From positions 1-24,463 of the forward strand of contig CAZSJY010000028.1 of NCBI GenBank assembly GCA_964607375.1: 24,463 nt of DNA, read 5' to 3'. The notes beneath the pieces were generated by a model, which saw only the letters and a program-made list of their open reading frames with translations, was not told the origin of the DNA and did no database searches. Origin of the DNA: JACNLC01 sp964607375. Its GTDB lineage: Bacteria > Fidelibacterota > Marinisomatia > SCGC-AAA003-L08 > JACNLC01. Each line of letters begins with the position of its first letter. Positions within the stretch are counted from its first letter, which is position 1. This document shows, piece by piece, positions 8,280 to 15,191 of the stretch. The position numbers and the translations under genes are program-made.

Positions 8280-8601
8280 AACCGTAAGTTAGTTGATGAA
8301 AAGTAGAAGTAGGAGGTATGTAGCAGAACGCAGTGAAGTAGGTTCGAAATTTATCTAAGACTCCTTTGACAAACAGTATTTTGGGTAAATCGTTTGAAAC
8401 GATTAGTAGTTATGTCCCTTCGGTTAGCCCACGATCGTGGATTTCTTGTATTTTCGGTTTGTTTTAACGATTTTAGTGGTTTCTCAAAGGATTTTCTAAT
8501 TTATCTAATCTCAAAAAACCACCTAGAACCAAGAGTTGAGTGTCAGGTTTCCCCATTTCAATTTTCTATCATCAAACATCCAGGAAGAGCATTCAGTAAA
8601 A
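8280..8601. other. 322-base intergenic region with several inverted repeats
   Basis: No convincing gene is seen here. The stretch holds AATCGTTT-G-AAACGATT (8388-8404), the perfect palindrome CCACGATCGTGG (8429-8440), and a GTGGTTT/AAACCAC pair spanning roughly 8479-8523. It also has an AGGAGGT followed by ATG TAG near 8315, an immediate start-stop. The 71-codon frame at 8394-8609 lacks a ribosome binding site and runs over the palindromes, so it is not called. The region could hold operators, a decayed gene or an RNA. Confidence 0.5.
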
Positions 8602-10014
8602 TTACTTAACATAATCATTATGAAATTCAATCCATTGAGGTAGAACTTCTTCCAAAACATCTTTTGGTGGCAAAAATGCGATTCGTAAATGGTGAGTTCC
8701 AGCTTTTTGTCCAAATCCTGAACCATTGACTGTGGTAAGTCCAGTTGTTTTTAATAGATTCATACAATAATCGAAATCAGTTGTTTTTGCGGGAAGTTTG
8801 TTTAATCTTGGGAACAGATACATTGCTCCAATTCTACCAAAACATTCAACTCCTTCCATTTGAGTAAATGCGTCTTTGATTATTATTGCTTTATCGTGCA
8901 GTTCAGAGAGAATATTCTCTTTTTCTTGATTGAATAACACAGCAGATTTGCTTCCGTATTTAGGTGGAGTTACCATCAGATAGACCATTGCCTGACCCAC
9001 TGTATTTGAACATAAATTTACAGAAGCTTGTTTGAATAAAACATCAATAAATGGAATGTCAAAGCCATCTATTATTGGTGGATTTCTGACTTCCAAATAT
9101 CCACCACGATGTCCGCATTCTCCATAAAATCCTTTTGATGTGCTGTGTAAACTGAAAAGCGGAATCTGTGTTCCTCTAATAGCTTTTGCAAAAGAATTGA
9201 ATTCTCCACCATATAGGTTTTCTTGATAAACTTCATCGGCAATAATAGCAAGATTATTTTTTTCGGCAAAACTAATTACTTCACTAATGCTCTGTTCATC
9301 TAAAATTGCACCTGTAGGATTTGCAGGATTTATCACAACAATCGCTTTTACATTAACTCCATTTGCAATTGCATTTTTGTAAGACTCATCCAAAATCTCA
9401 CTATTAAGTGACCAATCGTCATCTTCGTTTGGATAATAATTAACTTGCACACCTCCACAACGCTGGATAGTAGCTGAATAAAGTGGGTATTGCGGAATAG
9501 GAATCATTATACCATCATTTGCGTTTGTGATGAGTAACTCCAAAATATTTTTTGCACCTTCACTGGCTCCATCTGTCATAAAAATGTGCTCTGGATTTGC
9601 TGGTGTTCCTACTTTGGAAGTTACACTGTCACGATTATCAATATATTTTGCGATATTTTCACGGATGAACAATGGTCCTTTACTATCGGTATAGGCACCC
9701 ATTCCAGTTTCCATTTTAGCAAGGAAATTGTCACAATATTCCAAGACATAGTCAGGTATTAAAGAAATATTTTCCAAATTTGGCAATCCCTTTAGATTTC
9801 GCTCTCTTTGGATGGTATCTGGATTTTCGAGTAAACTCAAAACTTGACGATAAAATGTTATTGGTTTTTGTCCAAGTGCTTGTGGATTCCCAATATTACA
9901 CGGTATAGTTTTCATTCCCTGTTTGCGTAAAATTGCTGCCTTTTGAGGGATTGGTCCACGAACTGCATACTCCATTTTGATGATATTAGAATTAACTTGC
10001 ATTTTTCTGACCAT
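8602..10014 (-). CDS. Alanine aminotransferase, eukaryote-like type
   Basis: A fold-type I PLP enzyme most like eukaryotic alanine aminotransferases, which interconvert alanine/2-oxoglutarate and pyruvate/glutamate. Features (numbered from the chosen start): TDGASEGAK for cofactor phosphate binding, INPANPTGAIL with Asn232, ADEVYQENLYGG with the PLP-pyridine Asp260, the Schiff-base Lys294 in HSTSKGFYGECGHRGGY, and SGFGQKAGTHHLRIAFLPP near the C-terminus. The SKGFYGECGxRGGY and FGQKxGTxHxR segments are hallmarks of this subgroup. The frame stays open to a GTG at 10080, but I start it at ATG 10014, which has AAGGA at a good distance and gives 470 residues. It is a single gene, divergent from the thioesterase. 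A related amino-acid specificity is possible. Confidence 0.9.
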   Translation of the reverse strand: MVRKMQVNSNIIKMEYAVRGPIPQKAAILRKQGMKTIPCNIGNPQALGQKPITFYRQVLSLLENPDTIQRERNLKGLPNLENISLIPDYVLEYCDNFLAKMETGMGAYTDSKGPLFIRENIAKYIDNRDSVTSKVGTPANPEHIFMTDGASEGAKNILELLITNANDGIMIPIPQYPLYSATIQRCGGVQVNYYPNEDDDWSLNSEILDESYKNAIANGVNVKAIVVINPANPTGAILDEQSISEVISFAEKNNLAIIADEVYQENLYGGEFNSFAKAIRGTQIPLFSLHSTSKGFYGECGHRGGYLEVRNPPIIDGFDIPFIDVLFKQASVNLCSNTVGQAMVYLMVTPPKYGSKSAVLFNQEKENILSELHDKAIIIKDAFTQMEGVECFGRIGAMYLFPRLNKLPAKTTDFDYCMNLLKTTGLTTVNGSGFGQKAGTHHLRIAFLPPKDVLEEVLPQWIEFHNDYVK

Positions 10015-10148
10015 TAATGAGTCCTTTTCTACTAAAATAATGTGTTTGATGTATAGAAAATTTATTACTATTTTGTGCACTCTGCGAAAGATATAAATTC
10101 AAAGACATTACCTTTTGTAGATTATACTACTATCAAAGAGAAAATTTT

Positions 10149-10565
10149 ATGAAAAATACAATTGCTCATTATTCACAACTTGTAATGCCTGATCATCTAA
10201 ACAATGTAGGAACTTTGTTTGGTGGTCAAATGATATCCTGGATGGATATCGCCGCTGCCAAAGCCAGTTACAGATTTTTAAAAGGAAGTGACGCTTGGGG
10301 TGCGGTAACTCGCGCCATTGATGAAGTAGAATTCAAGGAATCTGTTGTATCTGGAGAATGGGTGAATTTTACTGCTACCGTTGTTAAAACTGGTAAAACT
10401 TCTCTCAAAATCCAAGTTGATGCAATTGCTGAAAGTCATAAATCTAACGAGCGATTAGCTTGCTCTGCAATCATAACAATGGTAGCAGTAACAAAAGATT
10501 TAAAAGGAAAATTTGTAAAGTGTGAACACGGAAAAAAATATAAAAAAATTGAAGGAAAACTATGA
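10149..10565 (+). CDS. Acyl-CoA thioesterase, hotdog fold (YciA/BFIT-like)
   Basis: A 138-residue single hotdog domain of the cytosolic acyl-CoA hydrolase family, which cleaves acyl-CoA to free acid and CoA. The family segment MPDHLNNVGTLFGGQMISWMD (N19, G25-G26 and D33) is near the N-terminus, followed by AVTRAIDEVEF, the conserved beta strand. The Lys-rich tail is short. Its TGA overlaps the ATG of the aminopeptidase gene (ATGA), so the two are probably translated together. The ribosome binding site is weak. Chain-length preference cannot be read from sequence. Confidence 0.9.
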   Translation: MKNTIAHYSQLVMPDHLNNVGTLFGGQMISWMDIAAAKASYRFLKGSDAWGAVTRAIDEVEFKESVVSGEWVNFTATVVKTGKTSLKIQVDAIAESHKSNERLACSAIITMVAVTKDLKGKFVKCEHGKKYKKIEGKL

Positions 10566-11902
10566 AAAAGTCAATTACAAAAGATAATATAAACTTATTT
10601 AGAAATTCATATCAATCTGAACCTCAACATAGAATTACAAGAAATGCTCTAACTCGAACAAAAGTTCAAGATGTGGCGATGAATTGGGATGCTTTTAGCG
10701 TGATTAATCACGAGTATTCCAATGTGGTTGAAGGTGAGATGAAAAAAGTAACTAACCAAAAACAAAGTGGTCGGTGCTGGGGATTCGCTGGATTGAATTT
10801 GATGCGAATTGAACTTAGTAACAAATATAAACTGAAACAATTTGAGTTTTCACAAAATTACTTTATGTTTTGGGATAAGTTGGAAAAATCGAATTACTTC
10901 TTAGAAGAAATTCTAGTTACTTTTGACAAACCTAGAGATGGCAGGCTAATGATGCATCTACTCAAAGACCCGATAGAAGATGGCGGTCAATGGGATATGT
11001 TTGTCAATTTAATTGAGAAATATGGAGTGGTTCCACAATCGGTAATGCCTGAGAGTTTTCACAGTAGTCAATCGGTTATGATGAATCGATTAATCACTAG
11101 AAAGCTTCGTGAATTTGCTTGGATTTTAAGAGATTTGAATTCCCAAGGGAAAACTACGGATGAGCTTAGAGTCGAAAAAGAGAGAATGCTTGAAACCGTT
11201 TACACAATGTTATGCATGCATTTGGGAACTCCGCCAACAAAATTCGATTGGCAAGTCCGCAACAAAGACAAGGAATTTGTTCGATTTGAGAATTTAACTC
11301 CAACTCAATTTTACTTAGATTTTGTAGATATCAATCTAAAAGATAAAATTTGTTTAATTCATTGTCCGATGGATGACAAAAAATATAATGAGGTTTATAC
11401 AATTAAACATCTCGGAAATGTAGTGGAAGGTCAAATTGTTAAGTATGTAAATCTGACTTCTGAAGAACTTAAGAAGTATGCGATAAAATCCATAAAAGAT
11501 GGTGAAGCAGTATGGTTTGGCTGTGATGTTGGTAAAATGTTCCACCTTGATGTGGGAATTATGGATATGGATTTATACGATTTTGAATTATTATACAATA
11601 CCGAATTCAAAATGGATAAAGCTAAGCGATTGGAATATGGTGACAGTTTAATGACTCACGCAATGTTGTTTACAGGTGTAGATGTAAAAAATGGTCAAAG
11701 CACGAAATGGCGAGTAGAAAACAGTTGGGGTGCTAAACGAGGTGATAAAGGTTACTATCAAATGACAGATAAATGGTTTGACGAATATCTTTACGAAATT
11801 GTAATTGATAAAAAATATCTTCCTAAAAATCTTCTCGATATCTATGAAAGAGAACCTGTAGAGCTTGAAGCTTGGGATCCAATGGGAGCACTTGCAAGAT
11901 AA
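10562..11902 (+). CDS. pepC: Aminopeptidase C / bleomycin hydrolase (peptidase C1B)
   Basis: This 446-residue cytosolic papain-like aminopeptidase removes N-terminal residues from peptides. All active-site elements are visible: oxyanion Gln66 and nucleophile Cys72 in NQKQSGRCWGFAG, His366 in SLMTHAMLF, and Asn387 in RVENSWG. Other C1B segments include EFSQNYFMFWDKLEKSNYFL and DGGQWDMFVNLIEKYG. The length matches PepC and bleomycin hydrolase (about 440-455), and the C-terminal extension that blocks the active site in this family is present and ends in MGALAR. It overlaps the thioesterase gene by four bases. No signal peptide is seen. Confidence 0.95.
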   Translation: MKKSITKDNINLFRNSYQSEPQHRITRNALTRTKVQDVAMNWDAFSVINHEYSNVVEGEMKKVTNQKQSGRCWGFAGLNLMRIELSNKYKLKQFEFSQNYFMFWDKLEKSNYFLEEILVTFDKPRDGRLMMHLLKDPIEDGGQWDMFVNLIEKYGVVPQSVMPESFHSSQSVMMNRLITRKLREFAWILRDLNSQGKTTDELRVEKERMLETVYTMLCMHLGTPPTKFDWQVRNKDKEFVRFENLTPTQFYLDFVDINLKDKICLIHCPMDDKKYNEVYTIKHLGNVVEGQIVKYVNLTSEELKKYAIKSIKDGEAVWFGCDVGKMFHLDVGIMDMDLYDFELLYNTEFKMDKAKRLEYGDSLMTHAMLFTGVDVKNGQSTKWRVENSWGAKRGDKGYYQMTDKWFDEYLYEIVIDKKYLPKNLLDIYEREPVELEAWDPMGALAR

Positions 11903-11986
11903 CTGTTAATGGAAGTTTGACTATTGAAAATTTAATAACTATAAAGCGGGATGTAACAACTATTTAATAAAACAGGAGAAATGCAA

Positions 11987-12160
11987 ATGTCAGATAAGAA
12001 AAAATACAAAAAAATTGGTGATCAATTATTTGTTGGATTTATGTTTTTGGGAATCGCAGTTGGATTTTTGTTTGGCCATATAGTCATTGGCGTTTGTGCT
12101 GGTATGGGTATAGGTTTTATTGCAATGGCACTTCTACAATTGAAAAAGGAAGAAAGATGA
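11987..12160 (+). CDS. Small two-helix membrane protein, unknown function
   Basis: A 57-codon reading frame starting MSDKKKYKKIGDQL and ending QLKKEER. Two hydrophobic helices (about residues 14-30 and 32-50) are Gly-rich and separated by a short GH turn, and both ends are charged, as in a small inner-membrane hairpin. AGGAG lies eight bases before the chosen ATG. An in-frame ATG at 11981 is too close to it. The gene begins 84 bases after the aminopeptidase stop on the same strand. I do not recognise a family. Hydrophobicity plus the ribosome binding site make it likely real. Confidence 0.7.
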   Translation: MSDKKKYKKIGDQLFVGFMFLGIAVGFLFGHIVIGVCAGMGIGFIAMALLQLKKEER

Positions 12161-12172
12161 TGTAGTTGGAAA

Positions 12173-12206
12173 TTGGATGTTGGATGTTAAGATTGAAAAT
12201 TCTTAA
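12173..12206. repeat. Tandem 7-mer and hairpin between convergent genes
   Basis: TTGGATG occurs twice in tandem (12173-12179 and 12180-12186), followed by an inverted repeat TTAAGA (12187-12192) / TCTTAA (12201-12206). It lies between a plus-strand gene ending at 12160 and a minus-strand gene ending at 12227, so a weak bidirectional terminator or a dispersed intergenic repeat is possible. Confidence 0.4.
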
Positions 12207-12226
12207 TTGATAACATATTTTCCTGT

Positions 12227-12433
12227 CTATCGCATCATTCTCCAAATTCGATAAGCTACAATTAGAATATATACACCAATTCCAATTGATATTGCAGCCA
12301 TAACTGCAATAATTAACGCTTTTAATAGTAAAATAAGTAAGCCAATAACAACAAAAATTCCACCAACTTTTGCAACAGGTATCCAAGATTGGTTTCTTTT
12401 TGGGTCAAAATACTGTGTAAATGATTCAAACAT
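12227..12433 (-). CDS. Small hydrophobic membrane protein, unknown
   Basis: A 68-residue frame with a short polar N-terminus (MFESFTQYFDPKRNQSW) and a long hydrophobic stretch (about residues 19-61) enough for two membrane helices, ending in the basic tail YRIWRMMR. No family is recognised. It begins 41 bases after the zinc-ribbon gene stop on the same strand and may be the last gene of that run. The ribosome binding site is poor, so the start is uncertain, though the strongly hydrophobic pattern with positive flanks supports coding. Confidence 0.65.
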   Translation of the reverse strand: MFESFTQYFDPKRNQSWIPVAKVGGIFVVIGLLILLLKALIIAVMAAISIGIGVYILIVAYRIWRMMR

Positions 12434-12473
12434 AATGAGTTTCTAAGTAGTAAGCTGTGAAAAGTTTCATAGT

Positions 12474-12878
12474 TTAATTAAAAAATGATCCAAGTCGAGC
12501 AATGAATCGAGTTACAATTACAATTGGAGAATCGTGTACATCGTTCAATTTATCAATTTCACGATTAATTTGTGATAGTTCTCCTTTATCTAACCAAAAA
12601 CCTCCACAATCATCGCAATGATCGATGTGAATATGAGCCAGCACATTAAAATTAATTTTTTTCATCACGATTTTGCATTTAGGACATTCCAAATCATTGA
12701 TTTTTTCATAATGTTCAGGATGAAGTGATGAAAATTCGATATCTCCATCAATTGGATGAGCAATTTTATTGAGTTCGTGTTGTTCTAGCCAATGTCCACC
12801 ACAATCTTTACATTTATGGAAATTGGTTCCCTCGATTTCTATTGTTTCTAAAGGGATATTACATCGTGTACAAATCAT
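12474..12878 (-). CDS. Tandem TFIIB-type zinc ribbon protein
   Basis: A 134-residue protein with two copies of the zf-TFIIB domain found in many uncharacterised bacterial proteins. Copy one uses C3, C6, C23 and C26 (CTRC, then CKDCGGHWLEQHEL). Copy two uses C65, C68, C88 and C91 (CPKC, then CDDCGGFWLDKGEL). The CGGxWLxxxEL signature is complete both times, so each copy should bind one zinc. The function of this family is unknown; it may bind nucleic acid or act in protein quality control. AAAGGA lies just before the ATG and only ten bases after the selenoprotein stop, so the genes are probably one transcript. Confidence 0.88.
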   Translation of the reverse strand: MICTRCNIPLETIEIEGTNFHKCKDCGGHWLEQHELNKIAHPIDGDIEFSSLHPEHYEKINDLECPKCKIVMKKINFNVLAHIHIDHCDDCGGFWLDKGELSQINREIDKLNDVHDSPIVIVTRFIARLGSFFN

Positions 12879-12888
12879 ATATTCCTTT

Positions 12889-13110
12889 CTAAAACCAACT
12901 TTTTATGTCTGATTCTGTTGGAAATTTATCTTTTTTTAATTTAGAAAAAACCAAAACTCCATCTATAGCTACCTCAAAAGAACCACCTCTTGGAGGTTTT
13001 GGATTTCCTATTACTTTTGCATCAGATTTGATTGATTTAATAATTTTTGACACCCTGTCAAATTCAGGATGATAATTTCACATAACACAAAATTCAATAT
13101 CTATATTCAT
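12889..13110 (-). CDS. Rdx/SelW-like selenoprotein with in-frame UGA (Sec11)
   Basis: A 73-residue protein read through one UGA. It starts MNIDIEFCVM-U-NYHPEF and contains PKPPRGGSFEVAIDG, then VFSKLKKDKFPTESDI. This matches the Rdx family (SelW/SelT/SelH type, thioredoxin-like) from end to end: an N-terminal CxxU redox pair (C8 and U11), the GGSFEV strand, and the FPxxxxI ending. UGA (13078-13080) sits exactly where the family has Cys or selenocysteine, so I read it as Sec, not a stop. The frame continues 62 codons to TAG at 12889. GGAGAG lies four bases before the ATG, and the next gene's ribosome binding site follows the TAG directly. The family's substrate is unknown; thiol redox is assumed. 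A nonsense-mutated Cys form is less likely given the intact frame and hairpin after the UGA. Confidence 0.85.
13051..13077 (-). promoter_or_regulatory. Candidate bacterial SECIS hairpin
   Basis: Six bases after the UGA, the mRNA can form CAUCCUG (13071-13065), loop AAUUUGA and CAGGGUG (13057-13051): seven pairs including one U-G. Bacterial SECIS elements, bound by SelB, sit immediately 3' of the UGA inside the coding sequence. The loop begins about 14 bases past the UGA, slightly close compared with typical elements. If the top G-C pair opens, the loop starts with G, as is common. Confidence 0.6.
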
Positions 13111-13128
13111 AAACTCTCCATTTATAAT

Positions 13129-13299
13129 TTATAATATTCTCAATGATTCTAATATCCCCCAAATAGCTGGAATTAGCAGTAACCAACCAACAATTTTAGT
13201 GATAAAATCCACATCATAGTTTCCTGTTCTTCTCCACACTAACAACGCACCGACAATAGCTAAAACTACGAAAAATATGAATAGGATAGTTCGACCCAT
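13129..13299 (-). CDS. Small two-helix membrane protein, unknown
   Basis: A 56-residue frame beginning MGRTILFIFFVVLAIVGALL and ending ILESLRIL. Two hydrophobic helices (about residues 4-22 and 36-52) flank a polar turn (WRRTGNYDVDF). Its TAA is 18 bases before the selenoprotein ATG, and its start lies 36 bases after the upstream gene, which supports a shared minus-strand transcript. No family is recognised and the ribosome binding site is weak. The coding call rests on the amphipathic layout and tight spacing. Confidence 0.65.
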   Translation of the reverse strand: MGRTILFIFFVVLAIVGALLVWRRTGNYDVDFITKIVGWLLLIPAIWGILESLRIL

Positions 13300-13335
13300 A
13301 TCAAAATTAGCTGAATGTTAGTGTAATTTGCAAAA

Positions 13336-13806
13336 TCATTTGAGATTTTTCTTTGTATGAACAAGTTCATAAAAAGATTTATCGTCAGAATTTGAAACTA
13401 TTTTTATAGTATCATTTTCCTGAAGGGGTCCATTGAGTGATAACCACTTTCGCATTCCTTTCATAATAAATCCATCTGCTGTGAGATGCGTTTGGATGTT
13501 TCCTATATTTGTTTCCAAAATAAAGTCAATTGCAGTTGGTGGAAAGAAAAATCTAAATTCTACTGGAACATAAATGCGATTATACATGTTCAAACTGAGA
13601 GTATCTTTGGGAATACGAAAAGAGATTAGATTGATATCTTGTGGTTCAGCATCCCAAAGATCTGATTGTTCGGCGTGAGATTTTGTGTGAATACTGATTT
13701 CAATTTCATCACCATCACGCAATTTATACCGATCAATAATGATTTTTGGTAATCGAAATATAAATTGATTTCGAAATTTTTGTAATTTTACACGGATTAA
13801 GTTCAT
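13336..13806 (-). CDS. Hypothetical protein with AbrB-like N-terminal segment
   Basis: A 156-residue protein that I cannot assign with confidence. Residues 11-40 (NQFIFRLPKIIIDRYKLRDG then DEIEISI) look like a swapped-hairpin AbrB/MazE strand pattern, where PK...L..GD.IEI is typical of small DNA-binding or antitoxin proteins. The second half (about 95-150) repeats the theme loosely: DGFIMKGMRKWLSLNGPL, then QENDTIKIV. No toxin gene is adjacent. It is the first gene of the minus-strand run and diverges from the ECF sigma gene with about 70 bases between, so the two could share a regulatory region. It could be a DNA-binding regulator; evidence is weak. Confidence 0.7.
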   Translation of the reverse strand: MNLIRVKLQKFRNQFIFRLPKIIIDRYKLRDGDEIEISIHTKSHAEQSDLWDAEPQDINLISFRIPKDTLSLNMYNRIYVPVEFRFFFPPTAIDFILETNIGNIQTHLTADGFIMKGMRKWLSLNGPLQENDTIKIVSNSDDKSFYELVHTKKNLK

Positions 13807-13879
13807 CTTTTCTGTTAAAATCCTGTATTGAAAGTATTAAATAGTCATATCTTATTCAAAGGTTTTATTTGCAAATAAT

Positions 13880-14467
13880 ATGTGTTCGGAATATAAAGTT
13901 ATAAATAAGCAATTCATAGAAAAGGTGCTTCAGGAAGATAAAAATGCATCTCGCCGTTTTGTAGAACTTACTGAGTCTCATATTTTTGGTGCTATTCATG
14001 TTTTTGGTGGATTATCCCAAAACGAAATTAATGACATTTTTCAAACTGTTTTTGTAAAACTATTCGAGGATAATAAAAGAAGAATTAGAAATTGGAATCA
14101 GAAATCAAAGTTTACTACTTATCTTTATCGTATTGTGATAAATATTGTAAAAGATGTTTTGGGTTCAGCTCGATTCAAGCTCGAAACGAAACAAATAGGG
14201 AATTTCTCGAACTCTGAAAATGGTGATAATTCTAGAGATATTGAAGAAATTTTAACAAAAAATGATGTTGATTCTATTGATTTAATTACATTGCAATTGG
14301 CTTTAAAACAACTAAAATCTGATGAATTAGAAGTTATTCAGTACTATTATTTCAAAGGATACAAAGAGCGAGAAATAGCAGAAGAACTTACTAAACCAAT
14401 TAATACAATCAGTAGTCTAAAAAATAGATCACTTAAAAAATTAAGAAAGTTTATGGAAGAAAATTAG
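13880..14467 (+). CDS. ECF-family RNA polymerase sigma factor
   Basis: A 195-residue two-domain extracytoplasmic-function sigma factor. Region 2 covers about residues 20-95, with DIFQTVFVKLFE (core binding, 2.2) and KFTTYLYRIVINIVKD (promoter melting and -10 contact, 2.3-2.4). A linker of about 40 residues follows. Region 4 (about 140-192) contains LKSDELEVIQYYYFKGYKER and a helix-turn-helix ending SLKNRSLKKLRKF that contacts the -35 element. Regions 1 and 3 are absent, as in the family. The ATG lacks a clear ribosome binding site. It heads a three-gene plus-strand unit: 15 bases separate it from the next gene, which is anti-sigma-like, and a CHAT protease follows. Promoter recognition and autoregulation are not visible. 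Confidence 0.9.
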   Translation: MCSEYKVINKQFIEKVLQEDKNASRRFVELTESHIFGAIHVFGGLSQNEINDIFQTVFVKLFEDNKRRIRNWNQKSKFTTYLYRIVINIVKDVLGSARFKLETKQIGNFSNSENGDNSRDIEEILTKNDVDSIDLITLQLALKQLKSDELEVIQYYYFKGYKEREIAEELTKPINTISSLKNRSLKKLRKFMEEN

Positions 14468-14482
14468 AGTAGGAGTCGTCTA

Positions 14483-15166
14483 ATGAATAAAATGGAAAAA
14501 ATAATAGAAACTCAATTAAGGAAATTAGGTGAACTTATAGAGTCTGGCCCAATGCACCAATCTTTATCTGAAGATGAAATCCTCGCGTTTGTTGAAGACC
14601 AATTGGATGATGAAAGACTAAAAAAAATAGAGGATATAATTGTTCAAAATCCACAACTTTGTGAAGAAATATTCATCTTACGGAAAATGGTAGGTGAAAA
14701 ACCTACTAGGAAACCATCAATTGAATTACACGATTCTGTACTAAAAAAACTAAATTTATCAAAATCCTATCTTATGGAGATTGCAATAAAGATCTCAAAG
14801 GAATTAATATCTGTCATTAAAGGAGACAACTTTGTTCAAGATAATACAGTTCCTGTTTTGGCAAGTCGTGGAATGAAAGATTCACTAATTGTATTTAGGT
14901 CGGAAGTTTTTCCATATTTTGTAACTTGCAAAATTCAACCGAAAGAGAATCGTCAGTTTATTCATTTTTCCTTAGAGAATAATGAAGGTGAAAAACTAAG
15001 AAATGGTAGATTCATAATCAAGGATAACAAAAGTAAAATATTAGAAATCTTAACAGACAGAACAGGTTCAACAGAACAAAAGACTATTCAATTTGGGGAA
15101 TACGAAGTAGAAGTATCGATTGGTAAAGAATTTTTAGGTTCAATTAAGATAAATATTTCCAGATAG
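14483..15166 (+). CDS. Anti-sigma-like protein of the ECF-CHAT operon
   Basis: A 227-residue cytosolic protein without membrane segments. The N-terminal part (about 25-70; LSEDEILAFVEDQLDDERLK through NPQLCEEIFILRKM) has the layout of anti-sigma N-terminal domains: a short acidic helix, DxxL turn, then a helix starting NPxLCEE. It lacks the CxxC/HxxxC zinc ligands of ZAS domains. A central helical part is followed by a beta-rich C-terminal domain (about 120-227; VFPYFVTCKIQP, QFGEYEVEVSIG). GGAG lies seven bases before the ATG. Position between an ECF sigma and a CHAT protease suggests it holds the sigma factor or is a protease substrate. That role is inference. Confidence 0.65.
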   Translation: MNKMEKIIETQLRKLGELIESGPMHQSLSEDEILAFVEDQLDDERLKKIEDIIVQNPQLCEEIFILRKMVGEKPTRKPSIELHDSVLKKLNLSKSYLMEIAIKISKELISVIKGDNFVQDNTVPVLASRGMKDSLIVFRSEVFPYFVTCKIQPKENRQFIHFSLENNEGEKLRNGRFIIKDNKSKILEILTDRTGSTEQKTIQFGEYEVEVSIGKEFLGSIKINISR

Positions 15167-15191
15167 TAAGAATAATTACTATTATTGGGGC

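Noticed and set aside
8394..8609. 71-codon plus-strand frame after the PilZ gene
   Set aside because: It has no ribosome binding site, crosses two palindromes, overlaps the aminotransferase 3' end and has no recognisable protein character.
13078..13080. UGA as evidence for a reassigned stop codon
   Set aside because: Several other genes in the window (lpxL-like, tsaC, ispD-like, thioesterase) end at UGA exactly where their families end, so UGA is a normal stop here and the single internal one needs a local explanation (Sec).
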